Source of the DNA: Curtobacterium sp. 9128
Lineage (GTDB): Bacteria > Actinomycetota > Actinomycetes > Actinomycetales > Microbacteriaceae
Direction: 5' to 3'
NCBI RefSeq assembly: GCF_007673775.1
Contig: NZ_VEAF01000005.1
Span: 363,052 to 427,051, forward strand
Length of the DNA: 64,000 nucleotides
The position numbers were made by a program, and so were the translations under genes. The notes beneath the pieces were generated by a model. It was not told the origin of the DNA. It saw only the letters and a program-made list of their open reading frames with translations, and searched no databases. Below, one piece after another: positions 60,515 to 64,000 of the stretch (position 1 is its first letter; the number at the start of each line of letters is the position of its first letter).

Positions 60515-61500
60515 GCGGTGCTTCCTTCCGTGACGGACGTCCCCATGGTGGCGCGGGGAAGGGGCGATGCGACGGCATCGCGAGTGGATGTGGAGAACTC
60601 GGGCCGAGCCTGGTGTCTGTGGACGAGACCGGCGGCCACGTCGACGGCCGCGGCCACGTCGCCGTCCGGCGGGTAGAGCAACGTGCGTCCGACCACGAGT
60701 CCGCGCACGCCCGGCAGTGCCAGCGCGTCCGACCACCTGGCGTAGGTCTCCGCCGGACGCGAGGACGGGTCGCCGCCGAGCAGCAGGGTCGGCAGGGTCG
60801 TCGCGGCCATCACCCGCTCCATGTCGTCGACGACCGGGATCTTCAGCCAGCTGTAGGCGCTGGAGGCGCCGAGTCCGGCGGCGATCGCCATCGACGAGAT
60901 CACCGCGTCCGGGGTGAGGTCGTTCACGACGCTGCCGTCGCGCCAGGACGACATGAACGGCTCGAGCATGATCGGCAGGTGCAGCGCCGCCGCCTCGGTG
61001 ACGGCCTGCGCGGTCGCCTCGAGGGTGCGGGCGGTGCCGGCGTCCTCGAGCGCGACGCGCACCAGGAGCTTCCCGAAGTCGAGCCCGGCGTCCCGGATGG
61101 CTCGCGCGGAGTAGGCCGTGTACCGGTCGTCCATCTCGAACGTCGCGCCACGCAACCCGCCGCGGTTCATGGACCCGACGACGACCTTGTCGTCGAGCGC
61201 GCCGAGCAGGGCCAGGTCCTCCAGGACGTCCGGGGTCCCGAGCACACCGTCGACCCCCGGCCGCCCGAGCGCCGTGACGAGGCGTTCGAGCAGGTCGTAC
61301 CGGTCGGCCATCGCCGTCGCGTCGTCCCGCACAGCGAGGGCGCCGCGGGCCGGGTGGTCCGCCGCCACGATGAAGAGCCGGCCGTCGTCGCCGAGCAGCG
61401 GCCGTCGTACGCGGTCCGCAAGCGTGCTCGCGATGCGCTCCGGCGACCCGGCACGCACGTCGCGCAGCCGCTGGAAGTCCGCGCTGCTGATCTCAGGCAT
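60511..61500 (-). CDS. Aldolase-type TIM-barrel protein of the inositol operon (Cgl0158 family)
   Basis: The 329-residue protein has the DeoC/LacD-like barrel features LFIVAADHPARGAL, KLLVRVALEDAG, LPIMLEPFMSSW and SAYSWLKIPVV, with the Lys in the last as a candidate Schiff-base residue. It matches proteins found right after iolC in actinobacterial inositol operons. I infer that it does the IolJ step, cleaving 2-deoxy-5-ketogluconate 6-phosphate. It overlaps iolC by 8 bp and mmsA by 4 bp. Confidence 0.8.
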   Translation of the reverse strand: MPEISSADFQRLRDVRAGSPERIASTLADRVRRPLLGDDGRLFIVAADHPARGALAVRDDATAMADRYDLLERLVTALGRPGVDGVLGTPDVLEDLALLGALDDKVVVGSMNRGGLRGATFEMDDRYTAYSARAIRDAGLDFGKLLVRVALEDAGTARTLEATAQAVTEAAALHLPIMLEPFMSSWRDGSVVNDLTPDAVISSMAIAAGLGASSAYSWLKIPVVDDMERVMAATTLPTLLLGGDPSSRPAETYARWSDALALPGVRGLVVGRTLLYPPDGDVAAAVDVAAGLVHRHQARPEFSTSTRDAVASPLPRATMGTSVTEGSTA

Positions 61501-62485
61501 CCACGGCCTCCTCGGTCGGGTGTTCCTGGAGGAACGTCTCGACCTCGTCCGTGGTCGGCATCGCCGTGGAGCACTCGAAGCGCGTCGCGACGATGGCGCC
61601 GGCGGCGTTCGCGACGGCGAGGAGCCGTCCCAGGTCCCAGCCCTGCAGCAGGCCGTGGATCAGCGCGCCGCCGAAGCCGTCCCCCGACCCGAGCCCGTTC
61701 ACCACGTCCACACGGTGCGGGCGCAGCTCGACGGTCTCGTCCCGCGTCTTGGCGAGCACGCCCCGCGGCCCCTGCTTCACGATCGCGAGCTCGACGCCGC
61801 GCTCGAGCAGCGCATCGGCTGCCCGCACAGGGTCGGACTCGCCGACCGCGACCTGACATTCCTCACGGTTGCCGACAGCGACGGTCGCGTGCTCGAGTGC
61901 CGCGGCGACCTCCCGCGTGGCGTCCTGCGGTGACACCCAGAAGACCGCCCGGTAGTCCAGGTCGAGCACGGTGTGGCCGGGACGTGCGCCGGCAGCGGCA
62001 GTGCGCGCCGCGAGGGCGACGTGGTGGGCGCTCCGGCTCGGTTCCTCGCTGAGCCCCGTGACGGTGGTCCAGAAGATCCGCGCCCGCTCGATCTCGCGCA
62101 TCGGCAGGGACTCCGTGGTGATCATCATGTCCGGCGCCGTCGGCTCCCGGTAGAAGTAGAGCGGGAAGTCGTCGGGCGGGAAGATCTCGCAGAACGCGAC
62201 CGGCGTGTTCAGGCCGGCGACGATGTCGACGAACGCGTTCGCGACACCGAACTCCGGCAGGGTGCGGGCGATGTAGCGGCCGAAGGGGTCGTTCCCGGTC
62301 CGGGTGACGACGGCGGCGTCCGCGCCGTGGCGTGCCGCGGCGATCGCGACGTTCGTCGGGCTCCCGCCGATCGACTTCGAGAAGGTCGTGACGTCCTCGA
62401 GCGGCCCGGTCTGCTGGGGGTAGACGTCGACGCTGACACGGCCCATGGTGATGACGTCGTAGGTGTGCGGTGCTTCGTTCGGCAT
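61493..62485 (-). CDS. iolC: 5-Dehydro-2-deoxygluconokinase
   Basis: The 330-residue PfkB-family kinase has SIGGSPTNVAIAAARHG at about 38-54 and the catalytic NGLGSGDGFGGALIHG near 260-275. It phosphorylates 2-deoxy-5-ketogluconate. GAAGG lies upstream of the ATG at 62485. It is the first gene of the nine-gene operon, directly behind the promoter at 62531-62559. Confidence 0.95.
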   Translation of the reverse strand: MPNEAPHTYDVITMGRVSVDVYPQQTGPLEDVTTFSKSIGGSPTNVAIAAARHGADAAVVTRTGNDPFGRYIARTLPEFGVANAFVDIVAGLNTPVAFCEIFPPDDFPLYFYREPTAPDMMITTESLPMREIERARIFWTTVTGLSEEPSRSAHHVALAARTAAAGARPGHTVLDLDYRAVFWVSPQDATREVAAALEHATVAVGNREECQVAVGESDPVRAADALLERGVELAIVKQGPRGVLAKTRDETVELRPHRVDVVNGLGSGDGFGGALIHGLLQGWDLGRLLAVANAAGAIVATRFECSTAMPTTDEVETFLQEHPTEEAVDA

Positions 62486-62530
62486 GCGACGCGAGGACCT
62501 TCCGTGCGGCTTCGTCGGCGGACGAGCACG

Positions 62531-62559
62531 ACTGTACACGGGGCTTGGCAGAATGTCAT
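62531..62559 (-). promoter_or_regulatory. iol operon promoter
   Basis: On the minus strand, -35 ATGACA (62554-62559) and -10 TACAGT (62531-62536) are exactly 17 bp apart, upstream of iolC with a leader of about 40 nt. Confidence 0.75.
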
Positions 62560-62564
62560 GACAT
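62553..62564. promoter_or_regulatory. Putative IolR operator at the iol promoter
   Basis: ATGTCATGACAT is a perfect palindrome whose core TGTCATGACA fits KGWCHTRACA at every position. It covers the -35 box. A weaker copy, GGACATGAAC, follows at 62565-62574. Confidence 0.7.
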
Positions 62565-62675
62565 GGACATGAACACTCGACCGGATTCCGTGCCACGGGT
62601 GATCGGGACGCCCGGCCTGGAGGCTCGCCCCGCCGCCGACAGGTCGGTGTCGGTGGGTCCTGGGATGGTCTGGCC

Positions 62676-63926
62676 ATGGACTTCACCGCCCTGCTCATCG
62701 GTCTGCTGATCGGCGCCCTCGCGGGCGCCGCGATCGCCTGGTCCGTCGCGCGTGCGCGGTCCGGCGCGGCCGACGCCACCGCCGACGCGCTCCGGGCTCG
62801 GCTCGACGAGGTCCGCCAGGACGCCGAGGAGCGGCTCGACGCCCAGGACGCCCAGTACCGGCGGCAGGTCGACTCGCTCGAGCGCCGGGCGGCCGAACTC
62901 GAGCACCTCCTGCAGCGCATGCACGGTGCGGAGTCCGCGCGGGCGCAGGACGAGTCGAAGGTGCTCACCGCGTTGAGTCCGGTCGCTGAGACCCTCGACG
63001 TGATGCGGACGAAGATCGCCGAACTGGAGCGGTCGCGGAGCGAGCAGTACGGTGCGATCGCGACGCAGCTGCGGTCCGCTGCCGAGTCCGAGGAGCGGCT
63101 CCGTGCCACCGCGGAGACGCTCGCGAGTGCCCTCTCGGCGAACAGCACGCGCGGCGTCTGGGGCGAGACACAGCTGCGCAACGTGGTCGAGGCCGCCGGG
63201 CTCCTGGAGCGCGTCGACTTCGACGTGCAGACCTCGGTCGCCACCGCGAACGGCACGGCACGGCCGGACATGATCGTGCACCTGCCCGGTGGCAAGGACA
63301 TCGCCGTCGACGCGAAGGTGCCGTTCAGCGCGTACCTGCAGGCGGTGGAGATCCCGGCGTCCGCCACCGGTGCCGACGGAGCCCGTCGTGCTGCGCTGAT
63401 GACCCAGCATGTCAAGGCCCTCCGTGCGCACGTGGACGCCCTCGCCGCTCGGGAGTACTGGTCCGGGTACGACGCCTCGCCGGAGCTCACGGTGGCGTTC
63501 ATCCCGTCGGAGTCCCTGATCGCGAGTGCCCTCGCCGCGGACCCGGGGCTGCTCGACCACGCGTTCCGCAAGCGGGTCGCCCTCGCGTCGCCGGTGACGC
63601 TCTGGTCCGTGCTGAAGACGGTGGCGTTCTCGTGGCAGCAGGACGTCGTCACGCAGGAGGCCCGCGAGCTCTTCACCGTCTCCCGCGAGCTGCACGGACG
63701 CCTCGCGACCATGGCCGCGCACGTCGACAAGCTCGGTCGGTCGATCCGTGGGTCCGTCGTCGACTACAACCGGTTCGTGGGGTCGCTCGAGCGGCAGGTG
63801 CTGCCGAGTGCCCGGCGACTGTCGCTGCTCGACGAGTCGAAGGTCATCGCCGATCCCGCGACGGTCGAGGACGAGCCGCGGCTGCTCACTGCGCCCGAGC
63901 TCGTCGGGGTCCCCGAGCGGGACTGA
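62676..63926 (+). CDS. rmuC: DNA recombination protein RmuC
   Basis: The 416-residue protein has an N-terminal membrane helix (about 4-24), a long coiled coil (about 30-150) and the RmuC nuclease-like domain (GVWGETQLRNVVEAAGLLERVDF, PDMIVHLPGGKDIAVDAKVPFSAYL, AFIPSESLIASAL). The DAK and Glu residues fit the restriction-endonuclease-like core. It limits recombination at inverted repeats in E. coli. It is divergent from the iol operon and followed by a hairpin-repeat array. Confidence 0.94.
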   Translation: MDFTALLIGLLIGALAGAAIAWSVARARSGAADATADALRARLDEVRQDAEERLDAQDAQYRRQVDSLERRAAELEHLLQRMHGAESARAQDESKVLTALSPVAETLDVMRTKIAELERSRSEQYGAIATQLRSAAESEERLRATAETLASALSANSTRGVWGETQLRNVVEAAGLLERVDFDVQTSVATANGTARPDMIVHLPGGKDIAVDAKVPFSAYLQAVEIPASATGADGARRAALMTQHVKALRAHVDALAAREYWSGYDASPELTVAFIPSESLIASALAADPGLLDHAFRKRVALASPVTLWSVLKTVAFSWQQDVVTQEARELFTVSRELHGRLATMAAHVDKLGRSIRGSVVDYNRFVGSLERQVLPSARRLSLLDESKVIADPATVEDEPRLLTAPELVGVPERD

Positions 63927-63928
63927 CG

Positions 63929-64000
63929 CGCCGCGCAGCAGCGGCGGCGCCGCGCAGCAGCGGCGGCGCCGCGCAGCAGCGGCGGCGCCGCGCAGCAGCG
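63929..64000. repeat. 19-bp hairpin tandem repeat after rmuC, running off the window
   Basis: Units start at 63929, 63948, 63967 and 63986 and are identical. Each is CGCCGC-GCAGCA-GCGGCG plus G, so every unit is itself a 6-bp stem hairpin. The array begins 2 bp after the rmuC stop and continues beyond the right edge. Confidence 0.95.

Overview
The window comes from a very GC-rich actinobacterium. Gene families, gene order and regulatory style point to Microbacteriaceae, most likely a Curtobacterium-like organism; this is an inference from gene content, not a database result. Evidence includes a mycothiol-type deacetylase, DUF3117, an actinobacterial Mrp without CxxC, 7Fe ferredoxin next to dapC, and many leaderless genes with a TANNNT box 6-7 nt before an ATG or GTG. 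I see no rRNA, tRNA, CRISPR array, insertion sequence or phage gene.

Layout. 1-5.0 kb: MgtE-N/CBS protein (cut by the window edge), DUF1003 protein, Mrp ATPase, a secreted GH18 chitinase, tatB and an O-methyltransferase. This resembles the Mycobacterium sigE-tatB-mrp neighbourhood, but no sigE, rseA or htrA lies between tatB and the methyltransferase. 5.0-8.7 kb: AAA ATPase, DUF3117, AI-2E-type permease, PIG-V-like mannosyltransferase. 8.7-15.3 kb: dapE, dapD and dapC (succinylase lysine/peptidoglycan route), citrate synthase, fdxA and an MshB-like deacetylase fused to a membrane domain. 15.3-20.1 kb: lipoprotein, M20 amidohydrolase, typA, CPBP protease. 20.2-33.9 kb: two complete peptide/nickel-type ABC importers, each with a fused double ATPase, separated by peroxiredoxin, a PH-like membrane protein and a 0.7-kb palindromic repeat array. 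34.4-39.4 kb: gcvT-gcvH-gcvP behind a tandem glycine riboswitch. 39.5-51.1 kb: short housekeeping and hypothetical genes (blaI-M56 pair, FBP zinc finger, LysR/GNAT, MalY-type aminotransferase, PEP-mutase-like protein, XRE regulator/methionine aminopeptidase, ychF, DEDD exonuclease). 51.2-62.6 kb: a myo-inositol catabolic locus with a GntR regulator facing a nine-gene minus-strand operon (iolC, aldolase, mmsA, iolB, iolD, iolE, iolG, isomerase, second oxidoreductase). 62.7 kb to the end: rmuC.

How the parts work together. The inositol operon has one clear promoter upstream of iolC. Its -35 lies inside ATGTCATGACAT, which fits the IolR motif known from Corynebacterium glutamicum, and a similar site overlaps the -10 of the gntR gene. 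This suggests one autoregulated repressor for the whole pathway. The glycine riboswitch gives substrate control of the glycine cleavage genes.

The least explained feature is non-coding. Short tandem repeats sit right at the 3' ends of several genes, some of them copying the stop-codon region. Five 58-bp palindromes are clustered at 27.8-28.3 kb. The 11-mer CTGGAGGCTCG recurs in genes and intergenic regions, and close relatives of it form perfect inverted pairs in two terminators. These are the best candidates for something undescribed.
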